A stretch of DNA of 64,000 nt from Ancistrus triradiatus (lineage: Eukaryota; Chordata; Actinopteri; Siluriformes; Loricariidae), in contig JAJAGP010000017.1 in the NCBI GenBank assembly GCA_025084515.1, positions 485,120 to 549,119 of the forward strand, given 5' to 3'. This document shows positions 22,198 through 32,096 of the stretch, in pieces. Position 1 is the stretch's first letter; each line of letters opens with the position of its first letter. The position numbers were made by a program, and so were the translations under genes. The notes beneath the pieces were generated by a model. It searched no databases, was not told the DNA's origin, and saw only the letters and a list, made by a program, of their open reading frames with translations.

Positions 22198-23188
22198 TGC
22201 TACGGTTCGCCATGTTAAAACGAAATGACGAACCATGTAAAATAAAATATAAGGGTTGAGGACCCAAATGCAGTTTGCTCCAGGTGGAATTGGTGAACCA
22301 AAATAAAATAAAGAAATAAAACATTGTTCACACAAAATAAATAAATAAAATAAGTTAATAAATAAAGAAACCTCAGTGGCTGGGAGTAGAACCCTGGTCG
22401 GCGATCAAAGGATTAACCAAACGCGCCACCAGACCACTGGGGAAACTGCAAACAAAAAGACAAGGAAGACTGAGCTTCCATGTGTGAGGGAGAGATCAAT
22501 TAAGTCCACGCACACACACAAGCTCAGGACCGCGCTGGAGAGAGAGCGAAGGGCGAAGGGCTGGGGTTAAGCCCCCGCATGCGCCAGCCCAGAGAAAGGG
22601 GGGCCGCGTTGCCGGGCGCGTGCACAGCCTGTGCACAGCGCTACTTGAGCCTGCGTCGTGACGCGCAGGCACAGAACGGCACGCTGCGTCTGGCAGCGAG
22701 TGGGGAGAGAAAGCCGGGAGCGATCGCAAACTGAAAGCAAAAACAAGAGACGTGAAAGTTTACCCTACACCAGATCTACTCCCTAAACAAGATTACCTCA
22801 CGCCTCCTGGTGCTACGGGAACTGAGCCCCTAAACGGACCCAGTTCGTCCGCTCTCCCTGACAAAATAAAGAAAACGAAAGAAAGCGTGGAAGGCTCGAT
22901 GAGGAACATGAGACGGGTGAGGTCTCAGGCACAAGTGGCGAACAGCAATCGCAACGTGAAGCTGCAAACACGATCGAGGGACGCGAGCCACATGCGAGAA
23001 TGTACGGTGCAACACCTGCCAAGCCTGGCGAGGCTCTTAAATAGCCAGGATAGCAGGTGTTTCGAATTTTCCGCAATCGTGTAGCTTGCGGACAGGCATA
23101 CGCGATTGCGGTGGCTGTCAGAGATCCTATGGTGGAAAAATGGCCCGACGCTGCCCTCTAGCGTTGGTAGAAGGTAGGACCTCTAACA
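22198..23188 (-). mobile_element. Solo LTR, family A, with perfect target-site duplication
   Basis: 991 bp on the minus strand. Its plus-strand ends are TGCTACGGTTCG and CCTCTAACA, the reverse of the CGAACCGTAACA end and TGTTAGG start at 4232-4949. It is flanked on both sides by GTAGC (22193-22197 and 23189-23193), a perfect 5-bp duplication. Further matches include 'ggctatttaagagcc' (minus strand), equivalent to 'actatttaagagctc' in the other LTRs. The insert is more GC-rich than the flanks in its central part. No interior is attached. Confidence 0.92.
22383..22436 (-). promoter_or_regulatory. tRNA-like (A-box/B-box) module inside the solo LTR
   Basis: On the minus strand, TGGTCTGGTGG (22426-22436) resembles an RNA polymerase III A box. 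GGTTCTACTCC (22383-22393) resembles a B box (GGTTCGANTCC). They are 32 bases apart, as in tRNA genes. The same place in the 4232 element reads 'gcgttcgatccacggg', and in its right LTR 'gtttgatccacggg'. A full tRNA fold is not seen; the acceptor stem does not pair. Confidence 0.5.
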
Positions 23189-23242
23189 GTAGCCAGGTAA
23201 AATCACATATTTATTTTCTAGTCCCATCAATGCAAATGGGAC

Positions 23243-23385
23243 AGGATGTTTTGGCAGGGTTCAAATCCCAAGATGTCACTGCTGAGTCCTTGAGCAAGCC
23301 CCTTAACCCACAATTGATTGATTTTGGGATTGTATCAGTTGTAAGCCACTCTGTATAATAGTGTCTGGATAATGCAAATGTGAAT
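23243..23385 (+). mobile_element. tRNA-derived SINE (second type), 5' truncated
   Basis: 'ttggcagggttcaaatccca', 'ccttgagcaagccccttaaccc', 'attgattgattttgggattgtatcagttgtaag', and a tail 'tgcaaatgtgaataaa'. Confidence 0.75.
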
Positions 23386-24129
23386 AAAAACAGAGGTCTG
23401 TCAAAGCATGTGACAAAATTGGTTATGTTGAGTTACTAAGACCAAAGTTAGAACTATTCGAAAAATAACAAATACACATTTTATGTTGCATAGGATAAAG
23501 GGAGTCTCTATGTCTGAATAATATGATCTGTGCATTTTGGTTTTGCATTTTCTGCTGGTGAGCTTGAGAGATCCATTTGAAAAGCTGTGATAATGGTCCA
23601 TTTAGAGTGTGTTAGAAGACCATTATCTGAGCAATTTAGCCCACCTCTTCACTGTGCTGCTTTGGCTAATGACTTGTGTGCAGCAGTGCCTTTCACATCT
23701 GTATGCACTGCACATTCACACTACTTTCAATCGAATGCAGAAACAATCCTATTCTTGCCTGGTCGCCCAAAGATGCTGGATGTGAAATGACAAGATCCAA
23801 GTGTTTACCTGAGTAATGATGACAACACACCAACAATACTGTTGCACTTTGGAAACTGGTATATCCAAAAATATATACCGTGGGAATTTAACATGTTAGC
23901 AGGCTCGGTGGGAACAACAAGGTGAGTCAGAGAGCCTTGGTTCATTTCTGGGTGGCACTTGCAACATGAAGGTCAAGTGTTGTGCTTCCAGGGAAAACCC
24001 CAGCTGCTGTGAGTGTTGCTGGTACCAACCCTGGTTAAACGGAAAGGTTTGCATCAGGAAGGACATTCAGCGTAAAAACCTGTGTCAGATCTTATATGCG
24101 CAGGGTCTGCTGTGAGCCCTAAAAAGAGT
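23386..24129. other. Intron sequence, mostly unrecognised
   Basis: No exon recognised. 'gtttgcatcaggaaggacattcagcgtaaaaacctgtg' near 24048-24085 resembles a teleost repeat tail ('aggaagggcatccggcgtaaaa'), suggesting an old SINE or LINE end. Confidence 0.4.
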
Positions 24130-24390
24130 CTCAGTGACATCATGAACCTCAAGGTCCTCAATCAGAAAAACAGGAACCTTAGGGTTTTCGAGTGAAGAAA
24201 CAAGGAACCGAGGGGCCTGAAGCAGTGAGCCAGGACCCTTGAAGACCTCAAGAGATAAGTCAGGAACTTAAAAGGCCTTGGGCAACAAACCAGGACTCTT
24301 CAGGCCTTGAGCAATGAACCAGAAACCTCAGGGGGTTTGAGCGATGAACCAGGAGGCTCAGGGGTTGGGAGGCTCAGTGACTGATTTCCA
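24130..24390. repeat. Degenerate tandem repeat, about 40-45 bp period
   Basis: Five to six imperfect units around 'gagcaatgaaccaggaacctcagggg'. The plus-strand pattern is 'aaccaggaNNcttNagg'. It may be the worn interior of another LTR element of the kind seen at 13362, but no LTRs are visible beside it. Confidence 0.6.
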
Positions 24391-25495
24391 GGATCCAAAG
24401 ATCTCCAACTCTACACTAACACCAAAGAGGGCCTTTAAAGGAAGTTGGGTACACTCTGTATGGGCCCCTTGACTGTCAAGCTACTAGCAAACAGGAGAGT
24501 TACCTCTAATGCCTTCCTGGCCTTGCACACTGACCCTAGAGTCGCTTGTAAGGCCGCTTGGGTTTTGGCCACTACCAAGGATTTGATCATAATCCTGACA
24601 ATCGTATTCAAGTTAATAAAAAACTCAGAAACAAACAATGAAAATTCAGAAACAACAATGAAACTTTCTGTGCCATCTCTCAGAATGTGTCAGATGTAAC
24701 CATGGGTACTGTGTCTTCCAATAAGGAGAATCTTTCACAAAATGCATTGTGGCATGACCTCAATATCAATATTGTTTGGAATGGCATTAATTTAGAAATA
24801 TCTGCCATAACTGTATCCAGGATTGGTGTCAAATGTGGAGACAAACTAAAACTAATTTTTAATAGTATTCCATATTGTCATACATTTCTACTTACAAAAC
24901 AACTGTGAATAGGGTAGGTTCATTAGGCAGTGCAGTCTCATTTGTAAACACACAAAGATATTGTCTGTTTTACCTCAACAGATGAACAAGCCATTTGTTA
25001 ACTACAGTGGGTGTTCTGACTTGTCACTTTCTGCTCAGTGTGAGATGACAACAGTTATGCTCCATGAAGGGCTTACTGCAGCTTTCATACACTATGTACT
25101 GTACATATGAAGCTGACCATAATAAGTAATGACACCAATTAGTGCAAATCAATTGAGTATATAGTTGGTAAACTACATATTCTATGAGTATGTAATTAAT
25201 TTGATCGAATATAAAGTAACTCCCTATCCCATTGCTCACTATATTGGAGAGTTTGATGCAAAAACATTGTCATATATAAAAAGGGTGCATCAATCTTTTC
25301 TCTTGCTCTCTTTCTCTTTCCATGATACAGTACCTGTAATATCCCTGTTATAAAGGTTCAAAGACAAATCTGAGATCAAACTGTTCCCCAGTGAATCGCA
25401 GAATACTAGTGGGAAATAAAATGCATAGAAATGTTAAATGTTCTGCTTTTTCAAGATTTTGTGTTTTATTTTTCACTTCCATCTTACAGCACCAG
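24391..25495. other. Intron sequence without recognised feature
   Basis: No exon, RNA gene or repeat family recognised. Confidence 0.4.
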
Positions 25496-25665
25496 TGCAT
25501 TTACATTTATGTCATTTGGCAGACACTTATCCAGAGTGACTTACAACTGATACAACCTTACAATCCAAGCAATTGTGGATCAAGGGCCTGGCAGAGGTGA
25601 GATTTGGGCCCTGGCCCTTCTGGTCCAAAGTCCAGTACCTTAACCACTAGGCCACCATGGCCCCA
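25496..25665 (-). mobile_element. tRNA-derived SINE (second type), minus strand
   Basis: Starts at the SINE tail ('tttacatttatgtcatttggcagacac', 'gtgacttacaactgatacaacc', 'caatccaagcaatt') and ends at the head ('aagtccagtaccttaaccactaggccacc'). Confidence 0.88.
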
Positions 25666-25737
25666 TCCACCCCCATCCACTCCCTACCCACCCCAACACA
25701 TACCTCAATGGATCAATGGTAGAAAGTCACCTGCTTT

Positions 25738-25840
25738 TATGAGTTCTTATTGAGACTTCATGTGGATGTCAGTTTCACACATACTACCTACCTAAATATT
25801 GTTACAAGTCAGGTGGCCATAATGTTTTGGCTCATTGGTG
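25738..25840 (+). mobile_element. Short deletion derivative of the third Tc1-like family
   Basis: 'catgtggatgtcagtttcacacatactacctacctaaatattgtt' (in part) is fused directly to the element's end, 'caggtggccataatgttttggctcattggtg|ta'. The middle is deleted. Confidence 0.7.
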
Positions 25841-26565
25841 TAAGCCTATATATTTGCACGGGTCATGTATTTTAGTTAAATGTTGTTGAAACGTAAGTTT
25901 CCCAACACTGCTGAAAATATGTTACATACAAAACAGGTAAGAATATCCTACTGTTTTGATAAAGTATTTATATCCCAGTTTGAGGGAAAAAAAAACTTGG
26001 ACCATAAACCAAGCTTAATGCAATGAAGAAGACTCTCTCTTTTATGTATAGCCGTACTTTGGCAAGTGTACATATGAGTATGTATGAACTCGTCAGCTGC
26101 TCCGTGGACAGTCTGATTAGAGTGAGACTGTAAACAAATGAGCTAGAGCAAATTAAGATTAAGAAATTAGATTTCCATTGAGACTCCCTAACCTATTTTT
26201 GGTGCTGAACAATGAGGTACAAACATGTTCTATTTGGCAAAGATTAACAAAGTTTTCTCTATGCAGCATCCTACCTGCATGAAGATGCCCTGGTTGAAGT
26301 CACTTTCCCCATGGGCCAAAATGAATCCAAAACTGAAAATTTGAAAAATAATCCTTTCACAAACAGTAGATAAACAGATGAAAAAAAAACTAACTAATGA
26401 ACTCAATTTGATTATAAACTGAGATTGCAAATGACAGGAGCTTTATTTAAATTTAAATCAGGACTCCTTAGCAAATAAGCCATTTACAGACAGTGGCTTG
26501 GGCAAAAAGACAGCATGTAAGATAATTTTACAGGCAAAACCACTGATGATGCAATGAGGTTGTAC
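25841..26565. other. Intron sequence without recognised feature
   Basis: Nothing recognised. Confidence 0.4.
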
Positions 26566-27006
26566 TTGGACACCAATATGGACAGCAATATACTAAAAGC
26601 TCAACCATGGAAACCCATGTCACGAAGCTCCTGGTGTACAGTTTATGTGCCAAATGTGGTTTGGAACTCTGCAGTTACTGAGTAGGCAGAGCATTGGCAA
26701 CTTTTGTGCACTATGCACCTCAGCTCTCGGCAACCCCACTCTGTAATACACGTGGTCTGCCACTTCATGACTGAGTTGCTGTAGTTCCTAAATGGATCCA
26801 CTTTTCAATAATACCACTCACAGCTGATCTTGGAATATCTAGAAAGGGAAGAAATTTCACGCACTGACTTGTTGCAATGGTGGCATCCTATTACATTATC
26901 ACATTTAAATTAATTTTAGCTCTTCAGAGCAACTCATTCTTTCACTAATGTTTGTAAAGGGAGACTGCATGATTAGGTGCTTGATATGTTATGCACCAGT
27001 GGCAAT
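26566..27006 (-). mobile_element. DNA-transposon fossil, disrupted by an LTR element
   Basis: Reads in order along a common teleost cut-and-paste element, transposase on the minus strand. Signatures include 'cccatgtcacgaagctcctgg', 'cactatgcacctcagctctcggcaacccc', 'cgtggtctgccacttcatg', 'agaaatttcacgcactgacttgttgcaatggtggcatcctat' and 'aggtgcttgatatgttatgcaccagtggc', each in part. I cannot assign the superfamily with confidence (Tc1/IS630-like is possible). It stops exactly where the LTR element begins. Confidence 0.65.
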
Positions 27007-27285
27007 TGTCACGCTTTTGGCACGGAAAGACAAAGGAGGCAGACGTAAGTGCAAGTGACTTGGGATTATTTACAGTGAACATGCAAGCATAAACTAAGAA
27101 TTCTAACGGAAGCACCAACCAACCAGGAACACATAAGACAAACAAACAAGGCTAACACTAACAAAACGATAAGCTAACAAAGCTGGCAAACAAACACTAA
27201 CATACAGACTAGCAATCAAACAAAGCTTAAACCTAGGACAAGTAACCATAGACAATAAAAAAACATAACCCCCCTCACAAAGTAC
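27007..27285 (-). repeat. Truncated 3' LTR of the family B element
   Basis: Parallels 28814-29085, including 'cagacgtaagtgcaagtgact', 'ttatttacagtgaacatg', 'aaactaagaattctaac' and 'caaggctaac...aaaacgataagctaacaaagct'. It stops near 'aaaaaacataacccccctcac', and the TATA-side half is missing. Confidence 0.8.
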
Positions 27286-27489
27286 GGCTCTGAAGGGACA
27301 GGAAAAGGAGAAAGCAAGGAAACAAGACAGACCCAGATTACCCAAATGAAGCAGAACAAAACACAGACATGAACAGGGCAGAGGGCCAGAAAAGAGGAGG
27401 CACGAACAGGAGACTAAGGAGTACAGGGGACAACAAGGGGAAGGAGACTGACCTCACAGGCCACACAGGCACAGTTCTGGTCCACGGGG

Positions 27490-28548
27490 TTATGCTCTCC
27501 ATCGGAGTCCTAAGGGGCCACGTACACACACAGTTGGTGGGCCAACTAGTCCTGGGCCAGCAAGTCCTTTTGGCTGAAGATGGGCTGCAGGGAACACCTG
27601 AGGTGCCGAAAGCAACCCGGCAGAGGGACACGGCATCATCCGCCGCCAGGGGGGTGCGGTCCATGACCTGGAATCTCTGAGAGCCTCTGGGGTAGCGTTG
27701 ACCCGGGCAGGGTTCGCCGTCGGGTTGCTGGCGAGTGGGGGTCGCTGTCGTGCTGCTGGCGAATGGGTTGTTAACGGGTTGCGGCAAGCGTCAGGCCACT
27801 GAATATCCGGGCAACCGTACCCAACACGGGTGGGTGGTGGGAGGCTGGAAGGAGGGGACAGACCCGAGGAAAAAGCTGACCCACCAACAGCCTCAGTAGC
27901 GGGGTTACCCTTGCCAGGTCCTGGGATGGGCGCCGACTTGATGGACATCAGGACAGGATCTGAATCAATAGACTTCAGAACAGGCGCCGACTTGATGGGC
28001 TCTGGGGTGAGCGCCGGCTTGACAGGCTCAGGGGCGGGCGTGCTCTGTACAGTCTCTGTGTCGGGCACGCTCTGGACTGTCTCAGCAGTGGGTGCCACCA
28101 TAACTGACTCTGGGGGCATCGCCATGTTGTACTCTGGAGCTGGTGTAGCTGTGTCAGACTCTGGAGGTGCAGGTGGTGAGACGGCCCACGATCCAGCAAT
28201 CGTGAGTCCTTGGACCACTGCCGAGTCGACAGCTCCCAGCACAGCCAGCAAGTCCCTGATGAGTCTCTCCAACCCAGGCTTCTCTGCAATTAGCACTGCA
28301 AACCCCATCGCTTCTCTGGCAGTACGCACAGATTCCAAGACCCTCTGAAGTATCTCACTGGCTCGCTCTACGGCCTGGTGAGTAGGGGATAAAAGCAAAT
28401 GCAGGGGTGCAGGTGTCCCGCTGGGGCTGGAGAGTGTCGAATCCGGCTTGGTCCGGGGGATACCAGAACAGCTGATGAGGGGAGGATTCAGCACATACCT
28501 AGCAAGCTGTGAACCAGGCCGGCAGCTAGTATACGGCATTGCGAGCAT
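27490..28548 (-). pseudogene. Proline-rich gag-like frame of the family B element
   Basis: A 352-codon open frame, the longest in the window. The N-terminal third is helical in character (HQAVERASEILQRVLESV; RLIRDLLAVLGAVDSAVV), like a capsid or linker segment. The middle (about residues 115-215) is a degenerate 12-residue-class repeat rich in PEP, such as TPAPEPVKPALTPEPIKSAP. The last third is low-complexity. A further minus-strand frame at 28488-28724 lies upstream, before the 5' LTR, and may be the original N-terminus. Its start ATG (28724) encodes MCGLDSEMEIPSLATTLQN. There is no CCHC knuckle and no pol motif. Identity as Gag rests on position between LTRs and on analogy to the elements at 4232 and 38795, not on a clear motif. 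Confidence 0.45.
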
Positions 28549-28813
28549 GGTACTAGCGTGGGCTCAGTCTTCAAACTAGCGAAAATGGGCTTTGGCGCAG
28601 AGCTAGCGGGCATGGTTCTCCGCTTCCTGTGGCATTTCTTGGCTGAGCTGGAGAAACCACAGTTCAGGTTCTGGAGGGTGGTGGCCAGGCTGGGGATCTC
28701 CATCTCAGAGTCCAGACCACACAAGGTTAAAGGAGGCTCCCACGTGAGTTGATCTAAAGCACAACAAAGTACTGGGGACCCACTTGTTACGTCTTTTTTA
28801 CGGTCTGGTTAAC

Positions 28814-30203
28814 TGTCATGCTCTTGGCACGGAAGGACAAGGAATGCAAACGTAAGTGCAAGTGACTGGGGTTTATTTACAGTGAACATGGTGCAAAACA
28901 TAAACTAAGAATTCTAACAAGAGTGGCAAACAACCAAGAACAAATAAGACAAACAAACAAGGCTAACGCTAACAAAACGATAAGCTAACAAAGCTGACAA
29001 ACAAACACTAACATAAAGACTAACAATCAAACAAAGCTTAAGCATAGGACAAGTAACCAGAAACAACAAAAAAAAACTACACAAAGGAACAGGGACTATG
29101 ACACAAAGACAAACAGCAGGAGACAAACCAGAATGGAATAAAATTCCTCCAAGCTGATGTTCACACCACAGAACGTGTTTCCACTGGAGTCCAGTGGTGC
29201 GTGCTTTACACTACTCGATCCGACTAACAATATTACTAGTTAGGGATGAAGGAAAATTGATTTTTTGCTGCATCTCATTGTGACCGTGGACGATTCGGCA
29301 TTGTTTCACAAATGTCAAAAAAATTTCAAATGTCAAAGAACTACGTACTACGTATGAACTCGGTAGTCGGAAGTCCCTGACCCAACTATCAAGACTCTCA
29401 TGATTTTATTCTGACATTGGAAATTTGTCTGTGACAGTGAAATCGATTGTAAAGTCATTTGGTGTAAGGCTGACATTACTGACACAGTGATCCCCACAAT
29501 CTACGATGAGACCAAAACTATAGTATGGAATCACTGTGAGAAAAAAGAAATCTTGTATAGAAAGATTAATGCATCAAGATGCATTGATACTTGATTAATA
29601 ATCGAATCGCTGAACTCATAATCGAATCTTAAGGTGCCTAGCCTAGCCACGCCTACTAGTAGTAAACATGGAAGCTATCAGACAATGCTAACATATACCT
29701 GAATGCTGACAAACCATGCTAATGTACATAGACACAGGACTAACATTGAGACAGAACTACAGCTAACAGCTGTAAAGGCTACCAAACAGAGGCCATGTGC
29801 TAATACAAACAGACAAGTGGCTATACCAAACAGACAATATGCTAACAAGAACAGAGGGGCTAACACTAATACAAACAGACACAGAGCTAAGATAAACAGA
29901 CAATCGGAACTATGACAGCACACAGTATCAGGACAAGAAGAGACTAACAGCTAACACTGATAACACCAGACAGTGTTACACTACATGAAACAAGAACACA
30001 CTACAACCACGAGCAGAAGAACACCAGGAAACAGGAACCAGGGAACACGAGGATATGTGCAGAGACTCAACAAGGAAGTGAGCAGAAAGGGGAGTATTTA
30101 TAGGAGGAGCACAGCAGGCTGTGGACTGACTGTGGAAAGGGCGACGGTTCAGAGGAAGAACCAGGTAGGATGATGTGGCTCCCAAGCACGAATCATCCTG
30201 ACA
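28814..30203 (-). repeat. 5' LTR of the family B element, with MITE insertion
   Basis: TGTCATG...TCCTGACA ends. The 'gctaac...cagac' repeat block resumes after the MITE at 29680-29970. On the minus strand 'ctcctataaatactcc' (30086-30101) is the probable TATA box, matching 'cctataaatactc' in the copy at 61045-61570. Confidence 0.7.
29241..29652. mobile_element. hAT-like MITE inside the LTR
   Basis: Starts TAGGGATGAA and has an interior typical of fish hAT derivatives ('aatcgaatcgctgaactcataatcgaatcttaaggtgcct' in part). It is flanked by TTACTAGT (29233-29240) and CTACTAGT (29653-29660), an 8-bp duplication with one mismatch, as hAT transposases make. The right terminal repeat is worn. Confidence 0.65.
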
Positions 30204-31762
30204 CCTGCTAAGTAAGTTCGTGGAGTAAATAACACATATTTACATATTTATGTATGAAGACAAAATCAGTAGCTTGTATTTATTAATACAGTTGTCATAA
30301 CTGTCTCATATTTCTTCCAAACAATATTTCTTTATATTTGGTTTTGTTAAGCAAATAACAATGTTTTTTTTTTTTTCTTCTATTGTGAGTAAGAATTCCT
30401 GAGAATTAAAAAGCAACACTATTGGAAACACTTTAAGTTTTAATGTGAAAGATAAGTTCATGAGCCTGTGGTATTTAAGTTGCTGTTTCTAATGAAGTGT
30501 TAATGTTTTCCTGTTTATATGTCAGATAGGGAATCTAGTGCTTTACTTTAACTGTGACTGAACTTTAACTGTGGTTGAAAATAAGTGAATGGCTTGAAAA
30601 GAAAGTTAGACTTAAGAAATCACCCATGTTTAAGACAATTGATAGAACTATAGTATAAAAATTGCTCTTGAATACTGTTTTAATATTAAGTCATACTGGC
30701 CAGTTTACAAAATACGTAGCTCGCACTGAATCCTGGTTAGGTGACTGGCAAAGATCTTAAGGACAAGGTCAATTTATCTTAAAACTTATCAACATTTCTC
30801 TCAAACATGAACAATTAAATAAATCAGATGAATAATTAAGAGAACATAATAGCCCTGTGTCCAAGAGTTATATTGCAGCTATTTGCAGCCTATATGGTAA
30901 CTATGCTTGCTGCTACTAATATGGAAATTACTTCCTTTGCTGAATTTACATCTTACTCAGTTTTCCCTTAAAACATTATACACTGTATGAATCTAGTTTC
31001 ATACATCGTGTTTCACAACAACTGTTAGGAGAGGGCAAATGACATGCTCCTTCCAAGACACAAGAAGTCAGCCTCTAACTCTATGCCACTGTCATCCATG
31101 GCCAGAAGTCAGAGATCGCTTAATTAGCCCTGATTCCTGGATGGGAAAGAAGGCTTCCCAGAAACTTTCCTGTTAATCACTGTTTTATCATATACACTAT
31201 ACATTTAAAGAAGAGCCTCCTGTTACCTCATGACAGTTGTAACCTATCAGCATACCAGTGGGAGTGCCAAAAGTTGATTGACTGTGGTCCCTGATATTTG
31301 TTGTTCAATAAGTTAATGTTGGCAGGTCATTGCTGCCTGTGGTGGAGCCTTTACATTTTTAAAGAGGCCCCCTGATTTACCAGCAAGACTTCCTCTTCTC
31401 ATGTTGAAAAACTCGCACAAACAGCCAGTGTGACCTTTACCAGCAATAAACACAATTAAATATGAATAAGAGAAATAATTGAAGGTAGCCCTTCCTTTCG
31501 GTATAACGCCAGACTCACTTGAATACCACAAAGAAAGCTACTGACATTTTGTTTGGCCTTCCATTAATGACCACAGTGTCAATGCCCTAAAATACACATT
31601 CTGCTTTTTACCAAATGATAAACTGCATTAAGCTGCAAATATTAAACTCCTTCAACATGACAGCTTGTTTTTTGCAAGTGCAGGAAGCCCCAGGCAAAAG
31701 CTGCAATGAACCCTCCTAAGCTGCAATAGCTCTTATTAAACAGCCAGAAAGAACAAAATATA
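30204..31762. other. Intron sequence without recognised feature
   Basis: No repeat family or exon recognised. A T15 run lies near 30365. The block around 31020-31180 looks less AT-biased than its surroundings and includes 'cttaattagccctgattcc'; conservation is unknown. Confidence 0.35.
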
Positions 31763-32096
31763 CACCCATTAGCTATAACATTTAAAACCACTTGCCTGAT
31801 ATTGTGTGGTTTCCCCTCATGTCACCAGGGCTCTGGTTGAATCATGGACTCCACAAGACCTCTGAAGGTATCCTGACTTTAGCAGAAGATCCTTTGTTTG
31901 TCTAGCACATCCTACAGTAGCCTGATTTGAATCTGCAGAATTTGGAGGCCATGTCCACACCTTACTTTTGTATTCCTCAAATGTTCCTCAAACCTGAACA
32001 AGGACACTGGCATTAGGAAATCCTGTTGTCATGAAGGGTGTACTTGGTCTGCAGCAATGCTTAGGTAGGTGGTACGTGTGAAAGTAACAGCCAATT
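31763..32096 (-). mobile_element. 3' third of a third-family Tc1-like transposon
   Basis: Starts at the terminal repeat after TA ('cacccattagctataacatttaaaaccac'). It continues 'cttgcctgatattgtgtgg', 'atggactccacaagacctctgaaggt', 'tggaggccatgtccacacctt' and 'catgaagggtgtacttggtctgcagcaatg', each in part. This is the reverse of the region around the last catalytic residue through the 3' terminus. It complements the 5' two-thirds of the same family at 19198-20045 but is a separate insertion. Confidence 0.85.

Larger units (their letters stand above)
27007..30203 (-). mobile_element. Non-autonomous LTR retrotransposon, family B, minus strand
   Basis: Direct copies start TGTCACGCTTTTGGCACGG (27007) and TGTCATGCTCTTGGCACGG (28814). 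They enclose a 1.5-kb interior with a long proline-rich minus-strand frame. The right copy is the 5' LTR, 28814-30203, ending TGACA and interrupted by a hAT-like MITE (29241-29652). Without the insert it is about 980 bp, close to the 909-bp solo LTR at 16210. The left (3') LTR is cut to about 280 bp. The flanks (GCAAT and CCTGC) do not match, consistent with that truncation. There is no reverse transcriptase or integrase. Confidence 0.75.

Noticed and set aside
27007..30203. An endogenous retrovirus
   Set aside because: LTRs are present, but there is no protease, polymerase, integrase or envelope sequence. The layout fits a non-autonomous LTR retrotransposon.
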